A DNA stretch of 27,210 nucleotides from UBA3537 sp049889395 (GTDB lineage: Bacteria; Bacteroidota; Bacteroidia; Flavobacteriales; Flavobacteriaceae), in contig JBMHDM010000032.1 in the NCBI GenBank assembly GCA_049889395.1, forward strand, positions 1 to 27,210. The letters are read 5' to 3'. Within the stretch, counting starts at the first letter, position 1. Every line of letters begins with the position of its first letter. The position numbers and the translations under genes were made by a program. Below the pieces are notes generated by a model. It was not told the DNA's origin. It ran no database searches and was given only the letters and a program-made list of their open reading frames with translations. Below are positions 16,586-25,050 of the stretch, piece after piece.

Positions 16586-17328
16586 CCCTTAAGGTTGGCT
16601 TTGAGTAATTCACGGTTCATACGCGCGATGTTCTCCAAAGAGATTCCTTTAGGGCATTCCACCTCGCAAGCGCCTGTGTTGGTGCAGTTTCCAAATCCTT
16701 CTAAATCCATTTGAGCGACCATATTTTGTACTCTGTCCGCCGCTTCAACTTGACCTTGTGGGAGTAGGGCATACTGAGATACTTTAGCACCTACAAATAA
16801 CATGGCCGAAGAATTTTTACACGTAGCCACACAAGCGCCACAACCAATGCAAGTAGCGGCGTCCATAGCTTTATCTGCAGCGTGTTTAGAGATTGGAATG
16901 GCATTGCCGTCTTGGGTGTTACCAGAAGTATTGACTGAAATAAATCCACCAGCATGCTGAATGCGATCAAAGGCAGAGCGGTCAACGACAAGATCTTTGA
17001 TAACAGAAAAGGCCTTGGCTCTAAAAGGTTCAATATAAATGGTATCTCCGTCTTTGAATTTACGCATATGCAACTGGCAAGTTGTCACTCTTCGGTCTGG
17101 TCCGTGTGCTTCTCCATTGATATACAATGAGCAGGACCCACAAATACCTTCACGACAGTCGTGGTCAAAGGCAACGGGCTCCTCACCGGATTGAATGAGT
17201 TGGCCGTTCAAGACGTCTAACATTTCCAAAAAAGACATGTCTGGCGAGATGTCCTTAATCGGATATTCTACTATTTTGCCCTTTTGGTTGGCGTTTTTTT
17301 GACGCCAGATTTTTAGTGTTAAATTCAT
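16582..17328 (-). CDS. sdhB: Succinate dehydrogenase/fumarate reductase iron-sulfur subunit
   Basis: Electron-transfer subunit of complex II on the cytoplasmic face of the inner membrane. All cluster ligands can be seen in its 248 residues: C58, C63, C66 and C84 for the 2Fe-2S cluster; C160, C163, C166 and C170 (CIGCGACVATC), and C215, C221 and C225 for the two remaining clusters. The last 2Fe-2S ligand is spaced 17 residues from the third by a loop containing HGPDRR, longer than in E. coli SdhB. It lies seven bases after sdhA, so it is the third gene of an sdhCAB operon. Confidence 0.96.
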   Translation of the reverse strand: MNLTLKIWRQKNANQKGKIVEYPIKDISPDMSFLEMLDVLNGQLIQSGEEPVAFDHDCREGICGSCSLYINGEAHGPDRRVTTCQLHMRKFKDGDTIYIEPFRAKAFSVIKDLVVDRSAFDRIQHAGGFISVNTSGNTQDGNAIPISKHAADKAMDAATCIGCGACVATCKNSSAMLFVGAKVSQYALLPQGQVEAADRVQNMVAQMDLEGFGNCTNTGACEVECPKGISLENIARMNRELLKANLKG

Positions 17329-17335
17329 TTATATC

Positions 17336-19333
17336 TTATTTATAGGATCTTTCTTTAACTTCGATATTTTCGTAAACAAGTGGTTCTTTATGCAACTTGG
17401 CATCTTTTGGAGCGCCTTTGTATTCCCAGGCTGAAACAAATTGAAACTCTTTTCGACGCTTGGCTTCGCCTTCTGGGGTTTGATATTCTTCGCGGAAATG
17501 TCCTCCTGCAGATTCCTCTCTTACTAACGCATCTTTGGCAAACAATTCGCCTAATTCCAAGAAGTCTGCCACACGTCCGGCTTTGGCCAATTCTTCATTA
17601 AATTCGTTGGCGTCACCCGGAACAAGAACGTCTTTGTAAAACTCTTCTCGCAGAGAAGAAATTTCTTCAATGGCACTTTCAAGATCTTTTTTGTTACGTG
17701 CCATACCACATTTGTTCCACATTATTTTTCCTAATTTTTTATGGAAATAATCTACAGGTTTTGTCCCTTTGTTATTGATGAAACCATCAATTTGCTGACG
17801 AGCCTGTTGTTCGGCTTCTTCAAATTCTGGACTATCTGTTGAAATGGGTCCAGTTCTGATATCGTCTGATAAGTAATCCCCTATGGTGTAAGGTAAAACG
17901 AAATATCCATCTGCCAACCCTTGCATCAGGGCTGAGGCTCCCAATCTGTTTGCCCCGTGGTCTGAAAAGTTAGCTTCACCAATGGCATACAGTCCTGGGA
18001 TTGTTGTTTGTAAGTTGTAATCTACCCATATGCCGCCCATGGTGTAATGCACCGCTGGATAAATCATCATAGGGGTTTCGTAAGGGTTTTCGTCTACAAT
18101 TTTTTCATACATCTGGAATAGATTGCCATATTTTCCTTTGACAATTTCTTTCCCTAAAGCTTGGATTAATTGTTCGTCATTTTCATTTAATCCTTTAACA
18201 TGTGCTTGCTCTTTTCCGTAGCGAATAATGGCAGAAGCAAAGTCTAAGTAAACAGCTTCACCAGTAGCATTAACCCCAAATCCAGCATCACAGCGTTCTT
18301 TGGCAGCTCTTGAAGCGACGTCCCTTGGAACTAAGTTTCCAAAAGCAGGATACCGGCGCTCCAGGAAGTAATCCCGATTCTCTTCTGCAATTTCTGTAGG
18401 TTTGAGAGTCTTATTTCTTACCGCTTCCGCATCTTCTATTTTTTTTGGAACCCAAATTCGTCCGTCATTTCGAAGTGATTCAGACATTAATGTCAGTTTG
18501 GATTGATGGTCGCCAGAGACTGGAATACAGGTGGGGTGAATTTGGGTGTAGCACGGATTGGCAAAAAATGCGCCACGTTTGTGGGCTTTCCATGCTGCGG
18601 TCACATTACTTCCCATGGCATTTGTCGATAGGTAAAATACATTTCCATACCCTCCAGTTCCAAGAACAACGGCGTGAGCAGAATGACGTTCGATTTCGCC
18701 TGTGACTAAATTTCTTGCAATGATTCCTCTTGCTTTTCCATTTACAATAACGACATCGAGCATCTCGTGTCGATTGTACATTTTTATTTTTCCGCGTCCA
18801 ATTTGTCGATTCATAGCGGAGTATGCGCCCAGTAGCAATTGTTGCCCAGTTTGACCTTTGGCATAAAATGTTCTTGAAACTAGCACACCTCCAAATGACC
18901 GGTTATCTAGTAGTCCGCCGTAGTCCCGCGCAAATGGAACGCCTTGCGCAACGCACTGATCGATGATGTTGGTCGATACTTCTGCTAACCGATAGACATT
19001 GGCTTCTCTGGAGCGATAATCTCCACCCTTAACGGTGTCGTAGAATAATCTGTAAGTAGAATCGCCATCTCCTTGATAATTTTTGGCGGCGTTGATCCCA
19101 CCTTGTGCCGCAATAGAGTGGGCTCTTCTGGGAGAATCTTGAAAGCAAAAGGCTTTAACATTGTATCCAAGCTCGGCTAAAGTTGCCGCTGCTGATCCTC
19201 CTGCCAAGCCGGTTCCTACCACAATGATGTCGATCAAGCGTTTATTGGCAGGATTAACAAGATCAATATTATTTTTATGGTTAGTCCATTTGTTTGCTAA
19301 TGGACCTTCAGGTATTTTTGAGTCTAATGCCAT
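17336..19333 (-). CDS. sdhA: Succinate dehydrogenase/fumarate reductase flavoprotein subunit
   Basis: The catalytic subunit of complex II, oxidising succinate to fumarate and passing electrons to SdhB. Of 665 residues, GTGLAGGSAA (40-49) is the FAD-binding Rossmann motif. H72 in RRAHSIAAQGG is at the position of covalent FAD attachment. HPTCIP, the later HYTMGGIWVD block and GANRLGASALMQGLADG are active-site and FAD-domain signatures. It is larger than E. coli SdhA (588), typical of the version paired with a single b-type membrane subunit. It lies 12 bases after sdhC and seven before sdhB. Confidence 0.97.
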   Translation of the reverse strand: MALDSKIPEGPLANKWTNHKNNIDLVNPANKRLIDIIVVGTGLAGGSAAATLAELGYNVKAFCFQDSPRRAHSIAAQGGINAAKNYQGDGDSTYRLFYDTVKGGDYRSREANVYRLAEVSTNIIDQCVAQGVPFARDYGGLLDNRSFGGVLVSRTFYAKGQTGQQLLLGAYSAMNRQIGRGKIKMYNRHEMLDVVIVNGKARGIIARNLVTGEIERHSAHAVVLGTGGYGNVFYLSTNAMGSNVTAAWKAHKRGAFFANPCYTQIHPTCIPVSGDHQSKLTLMSESLRNDGRIWVPKKIEDAEAVRNKTLKPTEIAEENRDYFLERRYPAFGNLVPRDVASRAAKERCDAGFGVNATGEAVYLDFASAIIRYGKEQAHVKGLNENDEQLIQALGKEIVKGKYGNLFQMYEKIVDENPYETPMMIYPAVHYTMGGIWVDYNLQTTIPGLYAIGEANFSDHGANRLGASALMQGLADGYFVLPYTIGDYLSDDIRTGPISTDSPEFEEAEQQARQQIDGFINNKGTKPVDYFHKKLGKIMWNKCGMARNKKDLESAIEEISSLREEFYKDVLVPGDANEFNEELAKAGRVADFLELGELFAKDALVREESAGGHFREEYQTPEGEAKRRKEFQFVSAWEYKGAPKDAKLHKEPLVYENIEVKERSYK

Positions 19334-19345
19334 AGTTTTTTTGGT

Positions 19346-20029
19346 TTAATGTGCATTATTGAAAAAGTGGAATAAAGCAATCACAATGAATCCAAGTGGA
19401 ATCATTACCGAGTAAAGCTTTCCAATGGTTTCTAATGATTTTGTATATTTATTATTGGCTCCTACCGATTGGAAGGCGGAATTAAAACCATGCAACAAAT
19501 GAAGTGATAAGAATATAAATCCAATACAGTACAATATAACACGCCACAATGGCACAAATTTGTGCTGTAGTTCTTCAAAGTAGCGGTAGTCGCTACCATC
19601 ATTTAATAGACCAGATGTATCGCCCACTATATATTTCGTATTGATTTCTGGGATCCAGAAATCAATGAAATGTATGATGAGGAATACAAGTATGAATCCG
19701 CCACTGTAAATCATGTTTCGACTCATCCAAGTAGAGTTGGCATTACCGTTGTTAACAGCATAATTTACACTCCTTGAAGCTCTATTTTTGAATTCTAACA
19801 CAAATCCCATCCCAAAATGAAAAATCACTCCGAAAACTAAGATGGGCTGTAGTACAAATTGAACCAACGGGTTGGTTCCCATAAAATGAGACACTTCATT
19901 GAACAAATCTGGATTAAATACAGATAATATATTGATGGCAAAGTGTTGGAGAATAAAAACCATTAGGAAAAAAGCTGATAGGGCCATGGCTATTTTTCTT
20001 CCAATTGAAGTCTTTAAGAATTGGTTCAT
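19346..20029 (-). CDS. sdhC: Succinate dehydrogenase cytochrome b subunit (b558 family)
   Basis: The membrane anchor and quinone-reducing subunit of complex II. Its 227 residues contain about five hydrophobic segments (near 13-36, 55-79, 107-126, 162-182 and 204-222). Histidines at H29, H71, H120, H177 and H180 lie within or beside these, and four of them could bind two b-type hemes, as in the single-chain di-heme form that usually reacts with menaquinone. This explains why there is no sdhD. It is the first gene of the operon and has a recognisable promoter 25-55 bases upstream. Confidence 0.93.
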   Translation of the reverse strand: MNQFLKTSIGRKIAMALSAFFLMVFILQHFAINILSVFNPDLFNEVSHFMGTNPLVQFVLQPILVFGVIFHFGMGFVLEFKNRASRSVNYAVNNGNANSTWMSRNMIYSGGFILVFLIIHFIDFWIPEINTKYIVGDTSGLLNDGSDYRYFEELQHKFVPLWRVILYCIGFIFLSLHLLHGFNSAFQSVGANNKYTKSLETIGKLYSVMIPLGFIVIALFHFFNNAH

Positions 20030-20053
20030 AAAATTAACTTTCTTTTAACTAGA

Positions 20054-20084
20054 CAAAGGTACTTCACAAAGTGTTTTCAAACAA
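20054..20084 (-). promoter_or_regulatory. Predicted promoter of sdhCAB
   Basis: On the minus strand TTG (20084-20082), a 20-base spacer and TACCTTTG (20061-20054) match the flavobacterial consensus. The sdhC ATG lies about 24 bases after the -7 element. Confidence 0.6.
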
Positions 20085-20163
20085 TAGTAAATGCTATAAA
20101 TTTTTGATATTTAGAACATTTTTAAATAGAATTTTGACGGGGTTGTGTTTTGCTGTTATTTAC

Positions 20164-20194
20164 TTTAGCATGTAATTCAAAATTTTTACATTTG
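20164..20194 (+). promoter_or_regulatory. Predicted promoter of the aminopeptidase P gene
   Basis: TTTA (20164-20167), exactly 19 bases, then TACATTTG (20187-20194), a full match to TAnnTTTG. The ATG at 20209 follows 14 bases later, so the leader would be short. It shares a 179-bp divergent region with the sdhCAB promoter. Confidence 0.6.
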
Positions 20195-20208
20195 AAAAAA
20201 ACGTATTT

Positions 20209-21501
20209 ATGAAATATCATCCCATATCGTCGCATTTATTTATAAAAAACAGATCAAAATTTATGGCACAAATGAAGCCAAACACCATTGCTGTTTTCAA
20301 TTCTAATGATGTTTTTACAACGGGAGCCGATAGTTCATTGCCATTTCATCAACATCGGAATATTTTTTATTTAAGTGGAGTTGATCAAGAAGAAAGTGTC
20401 TTGATTTTATGTCCAAATGCCAAAGATCCTGACCATAGAGAAATTTTATTTGTTAAAGAAACTAACGACCACATTGCCATTTGGGAGGGGGCGAAGCTAA
20501 CTAAAGCACAAGCAACCGATACTTCCGGTATAAAGACAGTGTGTTGGTTGGATGAATTTGATTCAGTTTTTGAACAACTGATGTGCCAGGTAGATACCAT
20601 TTATTTTAACAATAATAATCACTATAGACAAGCAGTAGAAATTGAGACTCGTGAAGACCGATTTATAAAATCCGTTAAGACAAATTATCCCAACCACAAC
20701 ATTGAGAATAATTTTCCAATAATGGAAAATTTGCGTGGTGTAAAAGAACCCGAGGAAATTGAACTCATTCAAATGGCTTGCGATATTACCGAAAAAGGAT
20801 TTCGACGTGTTTTGAATTTTGTTAAGCCTGGGGTAATGGAGTATGAAATTGAAGCCGAATACGCCCATGAATTTCTCAGAAATCGCTCCAAAGGTTTTGC
20901 TTACACACCTATAATTGGCTCCGGTTTTAACGCTTGTGTGTTGCATTATATTGAGAACAATCAGCGCTGTAATAGTGGTGATATGCTACTGATGGATGTT
21001 GGTGCAGAGTACGCCAATTACTCTAGCGATATGACACGAACTATCCCTGTCAGCGGTCGTTTTACCGATCGCCAAAAAGCAGTTTATCAATCTGTCCTCA
21101 ATGTAAAAAATGAAGCTACAAAAATGCTTGTTCCTGGAACACTATGGGAGGAGTATCATATGGAAGTGGGGAAACTTATGACTTCAGAACTTTTAGATTT
21201 AGGGCTTATCGACAAAGCCGATGTTCAACAAGAAGATCCGAAGTGGCCTGCTTATAAAAAATATTTTATGCACGGTACCTCTCATCACATGGGCTTGGAC
21301 ACCCATGATTTCGGAGCCTTAAAAACGCCAATGGTGGCAAATATGGTTTTCACAGTTGAGCCCGGCATATATATCCCCAAAGAAAACATGGGAATTCGAC
21401 TCGAAGATGATGTGGTTATTCAGTCCAATGGAAAGCCGCTAAATCTGATGAGAAATATTCCAATAGAACTAGAGGAGATTGAAGACATAATGAATACTTA
21501 A
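20209..21501 (+). CDS. pepP: Xaa-Pro aminopeptidase (aminopeptidase P, M24B)
   Basis: Removes N-terminal residues that precede proline, using two manganese ions. Of 430 residues, 1-165 form the AMP_N domain and about 175-425 the pita-bread catalytic domain. The metal ligands are D263 (LLMDVG), D274 (SSDMTR), H359 (MHGTSHHMG), E384 (VEPG) and E399 (RLEDD). The catalytic-site His of HGxSH is H355. No signal peptide is seen, so it is cytoplasmic. ATG 20209 gives the usual family N-terminus (MKYHPISSHLF) and is well placed behind the promoter. Confidence 0.94.
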   Translation: MKYHPISSHLFIKNRSKFMAQMKPNTIAVFNSNDVFTTGADSSLPFHQHRNIFYLSGVDQEESVLILCPNAKDPDHREILFVKETNDHIAIWEGAKLTKAQATDTSGIKTVCWLDEFDSVFEQLMCQVDTIYFNNNNHYRQAVEIETREDRFIKSVKTNYPNHNIENNFPIMENLRGVKEPEEIELIQMACDITEKGFRRVLNFVKPGVMEYEIEAEYAHEFLRNRSKGFAYTPIIGSGFNACVLHYIENNQRCNSGDMLLMDVGAEYANYSSDMTRTIPVSGRFTDRQKAVYQSVLNVKNEATKMLVPGTLWEEYHMEVGKLMTSELLDLGLIDKADVQQEDPKWPAYKKYFMHGTSHHMGLDTHDFGALKTPMVANMVFTVEPGIYIPKENMGIRLEDDVVIQSNGKPLNLMRNIPIELEEIEDIMNT

Positions 21502-21535
21502 TTTCAGGACTTTTGGAATGTTATTACGTCTAAAC

Positions 21536-21928
21536 CTAAAGCTCTGATTTATCCTCCATATATCCCTCAACAGAATATTTTTCGCTCACTGCTTTAACGG
21601 TCTGCTCAAAATCTTCCTGAGATAATTTTTCAGCATCAAATTTTACAGTAGCTAGTTTATTTTCAAAATCAACTTCAGCACTACCAACACCGTCTAATTT
21701 AGTTAACTTTTTTTCGATAGGTTTGGCACACCCCATTTTACAAGACATGCCATTAATCGTAAAAGATGCAGTGGTAAAATTTGCCATATCGACTTGTATT
21801 TCTGCTTGATGTGTAGATTCAACAACTGCCGATTCGACGATTTTTATCTCTGCTTTTTTTGGGTTTTTACAAGACGATAACAACAGTAGCGTTGCAACTG
21901 TAATTAAAGTAAATTTAATAGGTTTCAT
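21536..21928 (-). CDS. Heavy-metal-associated (HMA) domain lipoprotein
   Basis: 130 residues. A lipoprotein signal peptide ends in LSSC (C20). Residues about 52-118 are an HMA fold of the copper-chaperone type. The metal site reads GMSCKMGCAKPIEKKL (C63 and C67), one residue wider than the usual GMxCxxC of Atx1/CopZ-like proteins. The lipid anchor places it in the envelope, so it may bind or deliver a metal such as copper in the periplasm; the metal is inferred only from the family. A TAAATTTG element (minus strand, 21961-21954) lies 25 bases upstream of the start, but without a clear -33 partner. It converges with pepP across 34 bases. Confidence 0.85.
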   Translation of the reverse strand: MKPIKFTLITVATLLLLSSCKNPKKAEIKIVESAVVESTHQAEIQVDMANFTTASFTINGMSCKMGCAKPIEKKLTKLDGVGSAEVDFENKLATVKFDAEKLSQEDFEQTVKAVSEKYSVEGYMEDKSEL

Positions 21929-22021
21929 GACAAATTAATTTAAGGATATTCCTCAAATTTAATATTTTTTTGGCAATGGTTTGTAGTTTTTAAACCAATT
22001 TTGCTTCTTTTAGTACTTTCA

Positions 22022-22897
22022 ATGGGTTTTTCTTCAAAAAAGTGGTTTTATCTTACTCTACTTTCTCTTATATGGGGGAGTTCTTTCATTTTGATTAAAA
22101 AAGGGTTGGTTGGGCTGACTCCAATGCAACTTGGAAGTTTCAGAATTGTTATTTCTGCCATTTTCATTTTCATCGTGGGGTATAATTCTATCAAAAACCT
22201 TTCAAAATTACAATGGCGCTGGCTGGCCTTGTCTGGTTTTTTGGGGACTTTTTTTCCATCTTTTTTATTTGCTTATGCCGAAACCGAAGTTGATAGTGCT
22301 ATTACTTCTATCCTCAATGCTTTAGTTCCGCTTAATACCATAATCTTGGGTTATTTTATATTTAAAATTAATTCCAATCGTTTTCAAATTATTGGAGTTT
22401 TAGTCGGTCTTGTAGGAGGTCTTCTGTTAATCGTTGAAGGCGCAGAGCTTAATCCTGATCAAAATTATTGGTACGCTGGCTTGGTGGTCTTGGCGACATG
22501 GATGTATGCAGCCAATGTGAATATTATAAAAACACATCTGCAGGGACTTCGCCCAATTGCCATTGCGACAGCAAATTTTGCTGTCATTGTAATTCCTGCT
22601 TTTTTAGTATTAATTTATTCGGGGGGACTTGATGCAACAACTATTCAAAATGAGGATTTTCTTATTTCGATTTCAAGTGTGATTGTTTTGTCACTGTTTG
22701 GGACAGCAATGGCAAAAGTTTTATTCAATAATCTCATTCAAATATCAACCCCAGTTTTTGCATCTTCAGTAACCTACTTAATGCCTGTTGTGGCTTTGTT
22801 CTGGGGCCTTTTGGACGGTGAGTTATTCGACATATTTCAAGCTATAGCCGCTCTTCTCATATTATTGGGGATTTATTTGGCCAATAAGAATCAATAA
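22022..22897 (+). CDS. EamA family (DMT superfamily) transporter
   Basis: 291 residues and about ten hydrophobic helices arranged as two EamA halves. Each has a characteristic start: LSLIWGSSFILIKKGL in the first, and the second begins near residue 150 (NYWYAGLVVLATWMYAAN). Family members export metabolites such as amino acids or nucleotide-like compounds across the inner membrane; the substrate cannot be assigned. ATG 22022 is chosen over a TTG at 22001 because MGFSSKKWFYLTLLSLIWGSS is the usual N-terminus. A terminator follows immediately. Confidence 0.88.
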   Translation: MGFSSKKWFYLTLLSLIWGSSFILIKKGLVGLTPMQLGSFRIVISAIFIFIVGYNSIKNLSKLQWRWLALSGFLGTFFPSFLFAYAETEVDSAITSILNALVPLNTIILGYFIFKINSNRFQIIGVLVGLVGGLLLIVEGAELNPDQNYWYAGLVVLATWMYAANVNIIKTHLQGLRPIAIATANFAVIVIPAFLVLIYSGGLDATTIQNEDFLISISSVIVLSLFGTAMAKVLFNNLIQISTPVFASSVTYLMPVVALFWGLLDGELFDIFQAIAALLILLGIYLANKNQ

Positions 22898-22924
22898 AAA
22901 AAACCGCCAAGTGACGGTTTTTTT
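22898..22924. terminator. Bidirectional terminator between the EamA and M16 genes
   Basis: AAAAAACCG (22898-22906) pairs with CGGTTTTTT (22915-22923) around a short inner stem with one mismatch. A runs on one side and T runs on the other allow it to end transcription from both convergent genes. Confidence 0.8.
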
Positions 22925-22944
22925 ATTAATTCCTTTTAAAAAAA

Positions 22945-25032
22945 TCATTTAAAATCTTCTTCCGAAACATCAGAATTAATGACAACTTCCGAAGCTGTAA
23001 TACCAACAGCTTGTGGCCCAGTTTGGATTTCCTGAGCAAATGGAATCAACACGCCATTGACTTCTCTGTAATCTTTTAAATCTTTAATTGATGTAAAGCT
23101 TTGTCCTTGAGCCTCTTCAGTGGATTCTTCACGAAGCAAAAGTCCAGATTCTGCATCATAATAGCGGTAAGATTCTTTAGTACCTTTTACTTTGATTTTA
23201 TAAACATCCGTTCCATCCATATCTCCTAAGCTTACCAATTCGATATCGGCTTCGCTGTAGTACATTTCAGGAAATAATCCTTTTTGACTGGCTGCCTCGG
23301 TAACTTCTTCTTCACTCATAGGTTGTTTCATGCCTTGCTGTTCTGCATAACCCGATACTCCGTCAAACTTTTGCTTCATGATGGTGCCCATCCCCGCAAT
23401 ACTCATTTCCATTGAAGATTTATTTGGCGCCATAGATTTGATGACTGCTGTTGGTTTAAATGGTGCACCTTGAATGGTTACATCCGCATTAATCAGGATT
23501 GTTTGTATTTGACTAATTGCTTCCTTCCCACCAATGGCATCAACATATTGCTGCATAACAGTCATGGCTGTAACACCCTCTGGGATAGGTTTTGAGAATT
23601 CAGGCCTATCAGTTGGATTGGCCTCTTTGTCAAAATACTTTATCGGTAGTTTTTGTCCATTCCATTCAATTTTTTCAACATTTTCTAAAATGTCTGCAGC
23701 TTTTCCAACCAATACAATTCTGGCCTTGTCGTCAGTGAAGTATGTGTTAGCTACCCGCTGAACATCTTCCACAGTTACTGCGTCTATGTTAGCAATATAG
23801 TTTTTATAAAAATCTTCAGGAAGTTTGTTTGTCTTTATGCTTAAAGCGCGTCTAGCGGCTACTGTTTTGTCTTCGGATTGAAGAATAAAATTACCTAAAA
23901 ATTTAGCTTTTGCATTGGCTAACATTTCGGCATCAACGGGTTCTGTTTTGATGCGCTTTATTTCAGTCAAAATTTCAACGACAGCACTGTCCGTAACCAT
24001 ATTTCTTACTTTGGTTGTGGCACGAAAAGAGCCATCATACCATCGACCAGTTCCCAAACTAGATCGAGCGCCGTAGGTATAACCGTTTTTCTCTCTCAAA
24101 TTCATATTAAGATAAGAGCCAAAAGCGCCGCCTAGTATGTAATTGGCAACTAACGCTGCATGATAGTCTTTATCCGTCATTTTTAGTGGTGATACGCTCA
24201 TTACGGCTAATTCAGTTTGAACAGCGTTGGGGACATCAACAAAATTAATTTCAGTTGAAGAAACATCGCTAAACGCTGGAAAATCAGTTGTGGGAACAAC
24301 TCCAGCTTCCCAATTTTTCATATGAGTTTTAAGTAACTTCTTGGCTTCTTTGACGGTAATATCCCCGCTAAACAATAAGTAGCCGTTTGAGGGCTTAAAA
24401 CGATCTTTATAGAAATTTTCCACATCTGTAAGTGTGACGTTACCGACAGTTTCTTTTGTCAGAATTTCACCAGCAGGATGGTTTTTTCCATAAAAAACAG
24501 CGTCTCTAACATCGCTCGCAATGGCTGCTGCACTATTTTCACCTGATTTTAAGCTTTCAATGAGTTGTTCTCTTTCGAATTCTAATTCTTCTGCGCTGAA
24601 TTTAGGCTGAAAAGCAGCTTCTGCAAATAATGAAAACACCTCATCCTTATACTTGGACAAACAATAGCCAAAGCCTCCATTTGGGTTAACATTTACTGAT
24701 GCTCCTAAAAAATCGACTTTTTCGGCGAATTCATCCTTGGTACTTTTTGCTGTTTCTTTCCCCATTAGGGCACTTGTTAGAGACTGTACGCCTGCATTTT
24801 CCCCTTCATAGATAGGAGGGTTGTTGAGGTTGAGGTTCCATCTAACAACTGGAAATTTAGTGTCAGTTGCTACAAGTACAGTTAAACCATTTCTTAGTTT
24901 AAACTCCTGAGCTTCTCTTAAATTTATCTCTGGTGTTGGGCCAGATGCCGGTATTTTGGACCTGTCAATTTGTGCTGTCGCAGACCATCCGATCAATGCT
25001 GCGATAAGTGTATATATAAATTGCTTTTTCAT
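22945..25032 (-). CDS. M16 family peptidase homologue without zinc site, fused to a C-terminal domain
   Basis: 695 residues with a signal peptide (cleaved after SATA, about residue 20). Residues about 40-465 form two M16 (pitrilysin-like) halves, but the HxxEH zinc motif is replaced by QSLTS (83-87), so this is a non-catalytic partner. The R/Y pair of such partners is visible at R313 and Y320 (LREKNGYTYGARS). Residues about 488-695 form an added beta-rich domain (AIGGKEAISQIQTILIN and later DVYKIKVKG, YRYYDAESGLLLREE) resembling outer-membrane lipoprotein-sorting (LolA-like) folds; the assignment is tentative. It is the second gene of an operon, 18 bases after the active subunit, and probably forms a heterodimer with it in the periplasm. 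Confidence 0.88.
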   Translation of the reverse strand: MKKQFIYTLIAALIGWSATAQIDRSKIPASGPTPEINLREAQEFKLRNGLTVLVATDTKFPVVRWNLNLNNPPIYEGENAGVQSLTSALMGKETAKSTKDEFAEKVDFLGASVNVNPNGGFGYCLSKYKDEVFSLFAEAAFQPKFSAEELEFEREQLIESLKSGENSAAAIASDVRDAVFYGKNHPAGEILTKETVGNVTLTDVENFYKDRFKPSNGYLLFSGDITVKEAKKLLKTHMKNWEAGVVPTTDFPAFSDVSSTEINFVDVPNAVQTELAVMSVSPLKMTDKDYHAALVANYILGGAFGSYLNMNLREKNGYTYGARSSLGTGRWYDGSFRATTKVRNMVTDSAVVEILTEIKRIKTEPVDAEMLANAKAKFLGNFILQSEDKTVAARRALSIKTNKLPEDFYKNYIANIDAVTVEDVQRVANTYFTDDKARIVLVGKAADILENVEKIEWNGQKLPIKYFDKEANPTDRPEFSKPIPEGVTAMTVMQQYVDAIGGKEAISQIQTILINADVTIQGAPFKPTAVIKSMAPNKSSMEMSIAGMGTIMKQKFDGVSGYAEQQGMKQPMSEEEVTEAASQKGLFPEMYYSEADIELVSLGDMDGTDVYKIKVKGTKESYRYYDAESGLLLREESTEEAQGQSFTSIKDLKDYREVNGVLIPFAQEIQTGPQAVGITASEVVINSDVSEEDFK

Positions 25033-25050
25033 AATGATTGTAAATGTTTA

